Part shown: positions 44,891 through 54,869 of the stretch, piece after piece | Layout: each line of letters opens with the position of its first letter | Position numbering within the stretch: the stretch's first letter is position 1 | Assembly (NCBI GenBank): GCA_036320915.1 | Contig: JAXBDG010000001.1 | Location: forward strand, 1,860,001-1,924,000 | Length of the DNA: 64,000 bases | Source: Linnemannia elongata | Lineage: Eukaryota; Mortierellomycota; Mortierellomycetes; Mortierellales; Mortierellaceae | Reading direction: 5' to 3' | Position numbers and translations under genes: made by a program | The notes under the pieces: model-generated | The model's input: the letters and a program-made list of their open reading frames with translations, nothing else | Database searches by the model: none | What the model was told of the DNA's origin: nothing

Positions 44891-45669
44891 TCCCTTCTCT
44901 TTGTCTTTTTTCTTTGACTTTGTATTTTTCTTTTCCTTGTTTTCAGACTTCTCTTTGTGTTTGTTTTTTCTAATCGCCTGTATCAACAACTTGCTTTCTC
45001 TCCACTCTCTTCTGTCGTATTTATCGCGTCTTCTGTAATGTCTCGCCTTTTCTCTTGCTCCCTCACTGTATAACAACTGCAACCTCAAATAAACTTCTTT
45101 ACAACGTTTGACATTGTAACATAGTAAGGCATTTCAGATCGTGGACCTGGGATCCCGACTGTGGCTGTGCTGTTGGACGCGTCTAGAGCAGATCATGTGA
45201 TAGAAACTGAAGCCACCGTTATTTTTTTTTGTGTGTGGACTTTGTTCGAGGTTGCTCATCGATTCTTTTTTTTGCTATTCCCCTTTTCCTTGCCACCATC
45301 GCTTATCCCACCAAACCACGCTCCCATCAGCATCCACTTTCGCCATCCCCTTGCTCGTTTTCACTAGCGGTTTCCCTTTCATCTTCTGCTGTTTGACAGT
45401 CTGGGCTGTGGATGTGTCTTGCCAACAACACCTGTCATCCCCCATCCCTTTTGACGCGTGCCTGACATCCATCCTCAACAAAGGAACTGCCAGACACGCG
45501 TTTCGGAGCCCTGCCTTTCAGTTGAACCCCTCGTTGTTTCTGAATCGCTCTCTTTTGCGCTTGCTCATTGTGTGTTCTAGCACATATCATCCTTCACATC
45601 CACACCGCTGCTTATTTATTTTACATTGCACACTCTTTGCCACCCTTCACTCTTTCTCACCGCATCGCT
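44891..45669. promoter_or_regulatory. CDC25 upstream region with three ACGCGT (MCB) elements
   Basis: 779 bp between WNK and CDC25. The hexamer ACGCGT occurs at 45177-45182, 45454-45459 and 45496-45501, i.e. three times within 500 bp of the CDC25 start. MCB elements bind the MBF/SBF (Mbp1/Swi4-type) factors of G1/S control. The first half of the gap is the WNK 3' flank, with an AATAAA-like signal near 45089. Confidence 0.6.
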
Positions 45670-48114
45670 ATGAGCGCTCACTCTCCGCACCAAACAAAGA
45701 CCGCCGCAGAACAGAGCATGCCCGACAACAAAATTTCAAACACATACACCTCTATTATCAAACACCCCTCAACAGAACGGCTACGTCCCTCTTCCTTGGA
45801 TATGAGCATGTAAGCCGAAAACAAAACACTACGGGAAGCAACTGTATTTCACCAGAGGCTGGTCCGCTTTTACCTTCTTCAATCTCCACATCGAACGCAA
45901 ATTAATATTTCTCCATCTGTACGCACTGGCTTCATTTTTTCATATTTCTTTTGCCACTGTTTTACGATCGCTACATGACAGTAAACAAACCGCACAGGCA
46001 CCTCTGCAGACAGAGACACTGGACCCTCTCCAATTCACCGATACAGCAGATATCAAGAGGCCTCAGGAGCTGTTATTTGAACCGCGCAAGAAGGCCAAGA
46101 TCCTCCTGGAGACTGGGTAACTGACAATCTACACGTTGTTGTTCATCTTTCATGCCTACAAGTTTCACCTTTTTCAGGGACGGTTTTGTTTATGTTGAAA
46201 TAATTCCTCGTAAATATTACGCAATGTTTTTGACCTTATTATTATATACAACAAACGCATAGACATGGCAAGTCTGTCAACCACTTTTCACAGAGTGTCC
46301 GCGTTCTGCAGTCGCGTCCCAAAAGCACCCCTCCAGAGCAACCCTTGGCTCGAAGCATCCTCACAAAGTCGACTCTGGAACGCCCATTGTCAAGGATATC
46401 AGCTTACAAGATTAGCACCGAGGCCATGACTCTGGCAGGAAAATCGCGCTCAAAGGCATCTTCCAGCTCCTCAGCTTCGTCGAAAGCTTCCCCTTTGCCA
46501 GTATCATCAGCCGGATCATCCTCATCGACAGATTCGACACCAGCATCTACAGCCATATCTACAGCAACGACAATTGAGAGAACGCTCGATCACCCTCGAT
46601 TATCCTCTCACAAAAGCGACATTGGCACTGGATCCCCGCTACTTCAGCATACTCGTTCTTTGACATTCTCGGGTCCAGTGAGCGTATCAGGAAACAAGTC
46701 CTCAAAACAGCTTTCTTCAGATTCTCCCTTCTCAGGATCACCCTTCTTATCCAGCAGACCACTTTCCAAGATACCAGCATCCAAACGACTCGACCGGACG
46801 CAGAGTTTACTCCGACAGACTACCCTCGTCACGCCATTCATGACCAAGCTGGAGACGAATGCACTTTTGCCTATCAATAAGTCTACTGCGTTGTTCGAGG
46901 ATACACCGTGGATGCAGAGGAGATCTACCAACAAGGACGACAAAGCAAAAAACGACACCGAGCCTCTCCATCAGGAAAGTAGTGATGAGAACGAGGATGA
47001 CCAAGTTGAGGACGGAACAGTTGAAGACCTACAGGTCGGCTCTGCTCTTGAATCATGTACAGCCGCTATGACAGCATTATCGCCACCTTCCGCCAAAAAG
47101 ATTTCGAAGGCTTCCATTTCTTCGAGTCTTCGGATGCTTTACCAGCCCTCGTTCGTGGATCTTGACCCCAAGGCGATTAGCCTTTCCCTACCTAACCCTC
47201 ACTCTGGAACGACTATTCTCACTCTCTCGGACGACGAGCAACCTTTGGGAGGCAAGGACAAAGTCGGTCGCCCTCATGCGTCGCACAAGTCACACTCTTC
47301 CAGCTCCATTTCGACCAATACTAAACGACCAATCATGTGGCGACGACACCAGACAATGATCTCGAGTCGAAGTGAGTTCATGAAGACTCTGGAGACGAAC
47401 AATGTCAGCACAAAGAAGGCCGTGGTCATTGTTTCCGATAACTACATTCCAGATCCTTTGCGCGAGGAGTGTCAGATCTTGCCGTCGACAAACTTTATCA
47501 CCAAACCCGACGATACCACTCGACGCGTCAGTCCCAAAACCGTAAGTGCTTTTATAAACGATATGATTGTTGGAATGGCGGGCGAAGCCTCTGTTGCGTG
47601 TGCCGATAACTAATTTCTGCCATTATACTCTGATGATGTATTAAATAGGTGGTGGATGTGCTGGAGGGCAAGTACAAGGACCAATATGATCTACTCCATA
47701 TTATCGACTGCCGGTTCCCGTACGAATTTGAAGGCGGACATATCAAGTCGGCGGTCAACATCAACACCACGGACGAATTGGACAAACTGTTGCTGCAGCC
47801 TGCGACGACCGACAAGCGGGTCCTTTTGATCTTCCATTGTGAATTTTCATCCAAACGAGCACCCCGATTGTAAGTTTTATACGCGCTCTGTTAAATCTCT
47901 TTCGGTTGTTGTTTTATGGCATTTCCTGACTTTGTATTACATTTGGGATATGTGAAATAGGGCGCGTCACCTTCGAAACCAGGATAGGGCATGGAATGTC
48001 TCGCACTACCCTGCACTGTTCTACCCAGAGGTGTACGTGATGGAGGGCGGATACTCGAGTTTCTTTGAAGAGAACAAATCCTACTGCTGGCCAGAGGCGT
48101 ATGTCAAGATGTAA
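45670..48114 (+). CDS. CDC25: Cdc25 M-phase inducer tyrosine phosphatase
   Basis: Removes the inhibitory phosphate of Cdk1 at G2/M. Exons 45670-45809, 45982-46116, 46263-47541, 47649-47869 and 47961-48114 give 642 residues. The N-terminal 510 are Ser/Thr/Pro-rich with many SP/TP sites, the usual regulatory region. The rhodanese-like catalytic domain is at the C-terminus: VLEGKYKDQYDLLHIIDCRF, PYEFEGGHIKSAVNI, the active-site loop HCEFSSKRAPR (Cys near residue 582), RDRAWN-type block and FYPEVYVMEGGYSSFF. The final intron splits the codon right after the catalytic loop. The protein ends soon after the domain (EAYVKM). The upstream gap has three ACGCGT elements. Exon 1 could start at another ATG only if more exons lay upstream; none is seen. 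Confidence 0.93.
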
Positions 48115-48331
48115 AAACACCAACCTCATGACCTTGATTGATAGAATATTGATAGAAAACATACCCCCCTCCCCTCTTCTTCATCGACCTCGTCGTCGTC
48201 CGGTCGCGCCTCGGTTTTTTATTTCATCTTTGCTCGCGGTTTTCCTCTTTGTATTTCTAGTTTCATTTTTATTTTAAAAAAAAAAGAAAATAAAAGTATT
48301 GTTTGATTTATTTATTACGTATCCTATTGCT

Positions 48332-50004
48332 TCATGGAGGAGTTCCTGTAGGCGATGTTGTAGTATTGGCGTAATCAATCACCTTTCGCAATAGTAGGTT
48401 CCTACGCATGTACCAAACGTGGGCAAAATTGTATTAGTGTGAGGGAAATGAAGGGAAGTGGAGGAGGAGGAGGAACGATCAGAGGCAACATTAATTGAGT
48501 GTTTAGGTTGTTGAGCATCGTTTTTCATACCTGGCAGAAAAGGATTTCATGAGAGCGTCGCAGTGGAGGATGTAGTCCTCGGGTATCGAATCCGTATCCA
48601 AGCTGGAGACCATGGATTGCTCCAGTAGTTGTGAATCACTATGTATTCGATAGAAAGAAAGAACCTGTTGATGAGGCACATTTTTTTCTTTTGACGCGTG
48701 AGAAATATAACAACAGAAGGTTGTGAGTAGCTCAATTACCTTTCTTGGTCCCTCCTGTCGAGTTCTACGGCATCAATGACAAGCGTCCAATCCTTTGTCG
48801 CCATTGTCGTGGCTGTCGTCGTCGCTGAGGAAGATGACTTGTCGTCGCTGACGCTGGCGTCTCCTCGGGTACCTTTATCAGTCGATCGCCGCGAGGTCTT
48901 GAAGGAAGATTGTAATGTAGAAGAGCTCAGGGAGTTCGTCCTGGCCAGGAGAGTCCCTCCAGATGTCGGTGCTCCAGATGAGGATGAAGAGGGCGATGAT
49001 GTCGAGGGGTTTGGTTGTGGTGGGGAGGTGATCGAGTGGGTCCGGTTGTCATCCGCAGGACCTCTTCCTCCTCCACCACCACTGGTCGTGGTGGTAGCTT
49101 TCAGTGAGGAAGCCGATGAAGAAGACGATACCGCCTCAGTACCAGCTCCGCCCCCTGTCCCTACTCCAGTCCCAGTACCAGAAGTAGAAGGTGGCGACAA
49201 CGAACTCGACGACCCGCCCAATGTCACCCCTTGCACCTGTCCCTGCTGCACCTCCTGTCCAAAGGACTGAACAAGCCTCACATCCATAACCTGCAGCTGT
49301 GTCAAATAACTCTCTACATTCTTAATAACTCCAGAACGAGGGTCAAAATCCATAGTAATGCATTGAGATTTGGGGATGGACTCCAAGATCTCGGTTTCGA
49401 GGGGGTCGTTCTCGAAAATGTAGTGGACTTGTGGGTGGAGGGTCCTTGTCTGGACTGTGGTGGACATGGGTGTGTTTGTGGGGAAGGAGAGATCTGTAAG
49501 CGCTGAAGGTAGTCCTGAGGATGTTGACGTTGCTATTGCTGTAGTGGTTGTGGTTGATGTTGTTGCAGTGGTAGGGGGGTTGTGGTGTTGGGGTACAGGC
49601 GCAGTCGAGGACCGGAGCATCCCTACAGACATTAGACGACCTCCAGCTGACAAAGACGTACCACTACCCGAGATCCCTACCCCTACACCTCCTCCTGCTG
49701 TAAGTCCTGCAGAAGAACTGGCGCTCCGCAAGTGTGAGATATCTGAACTGACAGACCGGGGCGGGTGTAGGCTGACCGAAGAAGACGACCTAGTCATTGT
49801 CGTCGCCGCCGTCGCATTAGGTCCTCCCCCTCCTCCTCCTCCTCCTCCTCCTCCTCCTCCTCCCACTCCAATTCCTCCTGCAATTGGCACTGCTGGTGTT
49901 GGTAGGCTTGTTATTGCTGTTGTAGCTGCAAGGATCTCGTGAGGCGCGCTAGGTTTGTGGGCCAGGAGGGTCACGAAGGGGAGTGTTGGTACTGCTGCGG
50001 CCAT
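48332..50004 (-). CDS. Unrecognised protein with Gly-rich N-terminus (possible Atg31-like)
   Basis: Exons 50004-48740, 48638-48531 and 48401-48332 join in frame to 480 residues. The frame is open upstream to another ATG at 50193, but that part runs through an A-rich leader, so MAAAVPTLPFV is preferred. The N-terminal 200 residues are Gly/Ser/Thr-rich, with a poly-Gly run from GGT codons. A conserved-looking core near residues 235-290 reads YIFENDPLETEILESI, then QCITMDFDPRSGVIKN. The end is helical (YILHCDALMKSF, LLRKVIDYAN). The core recalls yeast Atg31 (YIFED then a beta strand, with a helical C-terminus), but only weakly and from memory of the family. Exons are well supported; the function is not. 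Confidence 0.6.
49826..49863. repeat. CCT trinucleotide repeat encoding poly-Gly
   Basis: About twelve CCT units on the plus strand; on the minus coding strand they give a poly-Gly run near residue 55 of the unrecognised protein. Confidence 0.9.
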
Positions 50005-50414
50005 AATTCTTTTTTTTTTCTCTCTTGCTTGTGTGTGCGTCAGTGGTGATACGAGCAAAAGCAAAGTGAAGGGGTTTCCTGGTTCCTGAGGTGTTGTCTG
50101 TACAAAACGTGATGTCCTGTTCGAATGGTCGTCGGTCTGCGTTGAGAGATGAAGCTGTGAATGCTCAAAAGAAAAAAAAAAAATGGTACACACCCTGTTG
50201 CACTAGGAGCAATTGACCAATGCGTCGAATTGGCAGTCACCCGTCCGTCCATTCACTCAGGTACAAATTTGTTCTTTTGCGAGTGTAAGATGGATATGCA
50301 AATTCTAGACTTTTAATGAAAAGGCCAACGCGCCAGGGTGTAAGTGAGAAAGACGTAAAAAAAAATGGATGGAATAAAGAGCAAAGAAGGAATATAAGAA
50401 AAAGATGAAAAGAA
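50005..50414. other. Gap between unknown gene and RPA43
   Basis: 410 bp that combine the leader/promoter of the minus-strand unknown gene (below the alternative ATG at 50193) and the RPA43 3' flank. It has several short A-runs and no supported gene. Confidence 0.45.
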
Positions 50415-51807
50415 TTATGCCTTGTCCTTCTTGTCCTTCTTCTCCTTCTTCTTCTTCTTCTTCTCTTCACCGCTCTCCTTGGTAGCCTCAGTAGGAGCAG
50501 CAGCGGCGACCTCCTTCTTCTCCTTCTTGTCTTTCTTCTCTTTGGGCTTCTCCTCAGTAGAAGTAGCGGCGGCGGCAGCAGCAGCAGCCTTCTTTTTCTC
50601 CTTCTTTATCCTCTTAGCCTCATGTTCATCTTCTTCTGGTGCAGATCGCTTCTTTTGTGAAGAGGAATCATCAGAGAGGAGAGGAGAGTGCTTAGGGAGC
50701 ATCGAGGGGCGACGGGTCATAACGGGAACCTTCATCAACGATCCTGTAACAGTCAACATGTCGTTTGTCCTGACCAGCCTGTTCGTTCCATGTGTCAATT
50801 GATCGCACACGATAGAGAAAGTAGAAAGAATAGGAAGAAAAGTCATGGTTAGATCAACCGGTTTCTCCGTGAAAACAAACTTCTCCTGAACTGAGATGAG
50901 CTAGCTGCCTCTTTGCCATATGTAACATCACAGGAACGGACACCAATGACTTACTCGGAGACTTCAAACTCGATGACGCCGTCGTGTCCGATGCTCTCGT
51001 CTGTGCTCTTGTGAACCCACTCTCCATTCAGAAGGGAAGTACCCATGAGGGGCGAGTCGGGGTCGCTGTTGGCGCTGTCAGACCCGCTGTACGACTTGTT
51101 GGGGTTGAACACATATTTGTCCTTGGGGATGAACTCGGAGGGGATCGAGGCGTTGAAGGTGCCGTAGAGCAAAAGACCAATGTGATCGGGCGACTGCAAG
51201 TTGATCGTTCCGTCTATCAGATTTGATTGATTGATCAAATCAGAATGAATCAAAGGGGCGAGATTGTTAGGGTTGACTTCCAGTGACGATTCCAATAAAA
51301 TACCAGTCCATGAAAGAAGTGCAACTGGTAACAAGCAAAGGCTGCCGATCCTGGTAAAATTGGCAAAGGTGAACAAAATGAGACAAAAGACGTACAAAGG
51401 GTGGATCCCTTCACGGGTCTCCAGACCAAGAGTTTGACCGAGATCCAGAAATGGCAGTAGGGCGAGTCGTACATGATCCTTCCTGATGTCTGCAAAAGCT
51501 TCAGGTCCGAATGCGCCAACACAACTCCGTCCACTTGGGGCATATATCTACCCGTAGAGTGAATGATAAAACATAATAGGTGAGTGCCTTTGCTGAACGT
51601 TGATCAAAGCAGCTCTTTTCAAAGGACCTAAAGAAAACAAGTAAATGTCAACAAAATAAAGGTTTACCTCATGAGGAAGCCATTCAGTTGCTCGTGGATA
51701 CCCTCAATTGGCTTGTTGGCGAAGCATGGAGGCAAGTGGATATATAACTTGGTCTGAACCTCCACAAAGGGTCCTGCAACCTCTCCTGTTGTTGTCGATT
51801 TGGGCAT
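50415..51807 (-). CDS. RPA43: RNA polymerase I subunit Rpa43
   Basis: Stalk subunit of Pol I; with Rpa14 it contacts Rrn3 at rDNA promoters. Exons 51807-51668, 51547-51396, 51213-50955 and 50778-50415 give 304 residues. The N-terminal part has PFVEVQTKLYIHLPPCFANK (Rpb7-like). The next block is VVLAHSDLKLLQTSGRIM then YDSPYCHFWISVKLLVW, and exon 3 gives LQSPDHIGLLLYGTFNASIP (HIG..GxFNASIP is the family mark). The C-terminal 90 residues are Lys/Glu/Asp/Ala-rich (KKEKKEKKDKKDKA type), longer than in yeast. This tail closely resembles that of the GPATCH4-like protein at 23290-23540. All four exons keep phase. Confidence 0.88.
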
Positions 51808-52490
51808 GGCTTATGTGATATGGATATAGTGTTGCGTCCTGCTTTGTGTTTGTCGTTAATATCCAGTTGCAACCGTCAAGACGAGGAGGAAGTGGCGTCA
51901 GGCAAGCTGGGAAGAGGGGAGAAGGGAAAGAGAAGGATGAGAAGGGAAGGGAGACTGGAGATGCAAGCAGTCAATCCGAATGGGCGAGTGAATGTTCTAA
52001 CAAAAAAAAAAAAGACCTTTTCTACGACAGTGTAGTATGGAGACCAAAGAAAAAAAAGTGCTTCGAGAGAGGTGTATTGTGGTGGCTTGTGCAACAAATT
52101 TGTTTTCTTTTTCTTTTTCTTTTTATTTATTCGGGTGCTGATCTGTGTCCTTGCAGGCATTTCTATCACATCCAGGTGGTTGACTCCAGTAATGGAGGTT
52201 GGAGAGGCAAAAGCCTGCCCTGAAGAGAGGACCGCCATGGCTGTTGAAGTCTTCGTCCTGAGAAGACTACCGCCTAACCAGCATGCTCCCAGGCTCGCGT
52301 TGATACCACAATGCCAAGTAGCGCAACATGCCTTCCTTCTATCGAAATAAGTTCGAATTCGTTCGCCGCCTTGCACATTCAAGATATTTATAAAACAAAA
52401 ACGATTTGGAATAGGACAGAAGATGATGTTTTTTGTTGGATTCGTGGCTCCAGAGCTTTAATGAAGAATAAAGAGAGGTGTTTGTCGAAT
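51808..52490. other. RPA43 upstream region / RPL9 3' flank
   Basis: 683 bp. It contains A-runs near 52001-52012 and 52052, a T/TTC-rich stretch near 52095-52130, and a TATAAA-like element at about 52389. A 168-codon minus frame at 51876-52382 spans it but lacks recognisable motifs, runs through the poly-Lys translation of the T-rich tract, and is not called. Confidence 0.45.
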
Positions 52491-53066
52491 TTACTCCTCG
52501 TCGGCACCCTTGATCTGGCCCTTCTGGGAGACGTAGATACCATCCAAGAACTTACGGATATCCTTGTTCTTGACGGTGGTAGCCTGCTGGATGTTGGCAG
52601 CGGACTGGGAGACGTTGCCGAGATCGTTACCGATCAAGGTGATCTCATCCTTCTGGTCCTTGGAGTGGAAGATGGTGACACCCTCCAACATGGGGACCTT
52701 CATGACGATCTTCTGGCCCAAGAAGTTGCGGATCTCGACGGACTTCTCATCATCGGCGATAATGACGTTGATGGGGAAATGGGCGTAGACGAAGCGCATC
52801 TTGTACTCGTAACCCTTGGTGACACCGATGATCATGTTGTTGATCAAGGAGCGGATGGTGCGGAGGCAAGCGACGTGCTTGCGCTTTCCGTGCCAGACGA
52901 CGAGGCGGAGGCGAGCGGTATCCAGCTTGACAATGTCCATCTCGACGTGACGGAAGTTCTTGTTGAGGGTACCGCGGGGACCGGTGACGGTGACCTGGCG
53001 GGCCTTGACCTCGACCTTGACGCCCTCGGGGATAGCGAGAATCTCTTCCTTGTAGATATCCTTCAT
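52491..53066 (-). CDS. RPL9: Large-subunit ribosomal protein L9 (uL6)
   Basis: Intronless coding sequence of 191 residues. Matches eukaryotic uL6 over its length: VTVTGPRGTLNKNFRHVEMD, GKRKHVACLRTIRSLINNMI, GVTKGYEYKMRFVYAHFPIN, VEIRNFLGQKIV, SAANIQQATTVKNKDIRKFL, DGIYVSQKGQI. The start MKDIYKEEIL aligns with yeast and human L9; a longer frame beginning MQDTMK reads into what looks like a 5' leader intron acceptor (TTTGCAG|GACACAATG at about 53073). It ends in an acidic GADEE, like human L9. Coding bias (GTC, AAG, CTC rich) is that of a highly expressed gene. Confidence 0.96.
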   Translation of the reverse strand: MKDIYKEEILAIPEGVKVEVKARQVTVTGPRGTLNKNFRHVEMDIVKLDTARLRLVVWHGKRKHVACLRTIRSLINNMIIGVTKGYEYKMRFVYAHFPINVIIADDEKSVEIRNFLGQKIVMKVPMLEGVTIFHSKDQKDEITLIGNDLGNVSQSAANIQQATTVKNKDIRKFLDGIYVSQKGQIKGADEE

Positions 53067-53197
53067 TGTGTCCTGCAAACGCGCGAGAAAAAGGGCAGAT
53101 ATCGTTCCATGTTAGTCTCCTTTGTTCGCACTGAGGTTTGAGGGTGGGGTAAAGGGTGGAGTAGAGGGTGGGGAGCATTGGGCATAGTCGCTCCTGA

Positions 53198-54030
53198 CTA
53201 AGCTGTTGCTGTTGGATCAAAACTGCCGGTTGTTGAAATTCTGGAGTATCCTGAGTGAGATAGGGGTGGCAGTTGTTGGGCAGAGCTGTGGTAGGCTGGT
53301 CGGTAGGCTGAAAAGCTACTCGTATGTGGAGCCGACTGCTCCTTCACTGCAGGCTCCTGTCCAAGCAGAGTGATGTTACTCTCATCAAAACGCTGGTGTC
53401 TCTGTGTCAAGACTTGCTCATTCCAGATAAGAGGAGTTTGTGAAGACCCATCCTGATGGTAATGGAGTTTTTAAGACAATGAGAGTCCTGCAGCCATCTG
53501 GTTCAAAAGTCCCGAGTCCCGAGAAGTATATTTTTCGGCACAGCAGCATGGCGGTTGATGAGACGGTTACGAGTAGCGGTGGATAGAGCCCGTATAACCG
53601 ATATTGTCACGATGGGATGGATGGATGGGTTGCTATCGACCCATGGGTGTGTATCCGTCGGATGGGGATTGAATGCATATGCATTTGTCACTGTCACACT
53701 GTCACTACGCACAGAAATAAAATAGAGGAGGATCAAACATTTGCTGCCAGACGGAACTTGATATCTTCCTCCCAGGAAATCAGTGGCTTTGATATTAGCC
53801 TTAAACGCCACCAATTTTTTCATGGATCAAAAAAAAAAAAAAAAAAAAAAGAGTCCTTCACTAAGAGCGTATCAAACATTTCGATTGTTACAGGGAACAC
53901 AGGCAGGAAGCCAGGACGCGACCAGTTTATTGCTTTCACATACTGCGCCTCGTGGGCTGTCTTAAAGGGATATACATTGTACACCACATAGTCATGAGCA
54001 CCAGTGACCACTCCACATAGAAATGGAAAA
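53198..54030 (-). pseudogene. Fragmentary or undetected multi-exon gene, unrecognised
   Basis: Two open segments look protein-like rather than random. At about 54030-53860 the minus strand reads GVVTGAHDYVVYNVYPFK, AHEAQYVKAINWSRPGFLPV, FPVTIEMFDTLL. At about 53800-53740 it reads ANIKATDFLGGRYQVPSGSK. A poly-T run (53850-53829) lies between them and would suit an intron from GTGAAG to the AG at about 53805. A later segment (53450-53198), with an acceptor CAG|GATGGG, reads DGSSQTPLIWNEQVLTQRHQ and ends at 53198. No ATG opens the first segment, and I recognise no family. It could be a decayed gene or one whose first exons I cannot find. Confidence 0.25.
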
Positions 54031-54080
54031 ATGACTCAAGTTTGACGCCCTCGCTCATACAAGCTCAGCAAGCAACCAAC

Positions 54081-54226
54081 AGAAAGACTGATGTCGACGC
54101 AGTTTATGAAGAAGAAGGTCAATTGGACTGACACACAAGCCAACCATTGAGGCAGAAACACTGATGTCGGCACAGTTTATGAAGAAGAAGGTCAATTGAA
54201 CTGACACACAAGTCAACCATTGAAGC
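54081..54226. repeat. Two-copy 73-bp tandem repeat
   Basis: Units 54081-54153 and 54154-54226 agree at about 67 of 73 positions; both contain GTTTATGAAGAAGAAGGTCA followed by ATTG, a CTGACACACAAG block and CAACCATTGA. Non-coding as far as can be seen. Confidence 0.9.
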
Positions 54227-54869
54227 AAGGGACCAGTGATCTAGACCTCGCAGGGCCAGGGGCCTGCGCATACACTCCATAGAATTTGACAAAACACAAG
54301 CGCAAATTGACTGGAGCACTCCTTGGATGCATGCACATACATATTCGAGAAAGACACGACTTGGATAGTAAAGCAATATTCGATGACTCCTGCGCGCACG
54401 GAGAAAAACTGCGGCGGAATGCGCAGGAGGGAGACCGATCCTTTTTAGGTAGCAATTGGTAATGGAATTATTAGGCAGTCAGCCATTCATGATGGGAAGA
54501 AACTGCATCCAGGGGATCCAACAGTTGGAGGTACTTGTGAAGAAATAGGGTTGCTCCGATCTCCTTTTTTTCACGTCAGCACCACTCTCACTCATGCACA
54601 TGTGTTTGTGTGTATCATCGATGAGCGAACAGAGCACAAAAAAAAAAAAAAGATTTTTCGGATCCATTCGTTCCTTTGAGCTTGTTCCAGCGCCCACTCT
54701 CCTTCCTCTCTCCCACAATTAAAAGTCGCATCTCGTTTGACTTACCTGTCCCTTTTCTTTCTTTCTTTCTTTTTCTTCACGCTCTTCTTTTCCTTTCCTT
54801 CGTTCCCTGACCTCTCCCTCCTTCCCTTTTCGTTTTCTCTAACCAAGAACTCGACTCTCATTCTTTACA

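Larger units (their letters stand above)
53067..54869. other. RPL9 upstream region, gene fragments and tandem repeat
   Basis: 1.8 kb between RPL9 and the ABCC transporter. The first few hundred bases should be the RPL9 promoter. Two coding-looking segments on the minus strand (separate entry), a poly(A) run at about 53829-53850, a 73-bp tandem duplication at 54081-54226, and a CT-rich ABCC leader from 54740 are the visible content. Confidence 0.5.

Noticed and set aside
51876..52382. 168-codon minus-strand frame upstream of RPA43
   Set aside because: No motif, low-complexity Lys run from a T-rich tract, overlaps promoter; no splice or similarity support.
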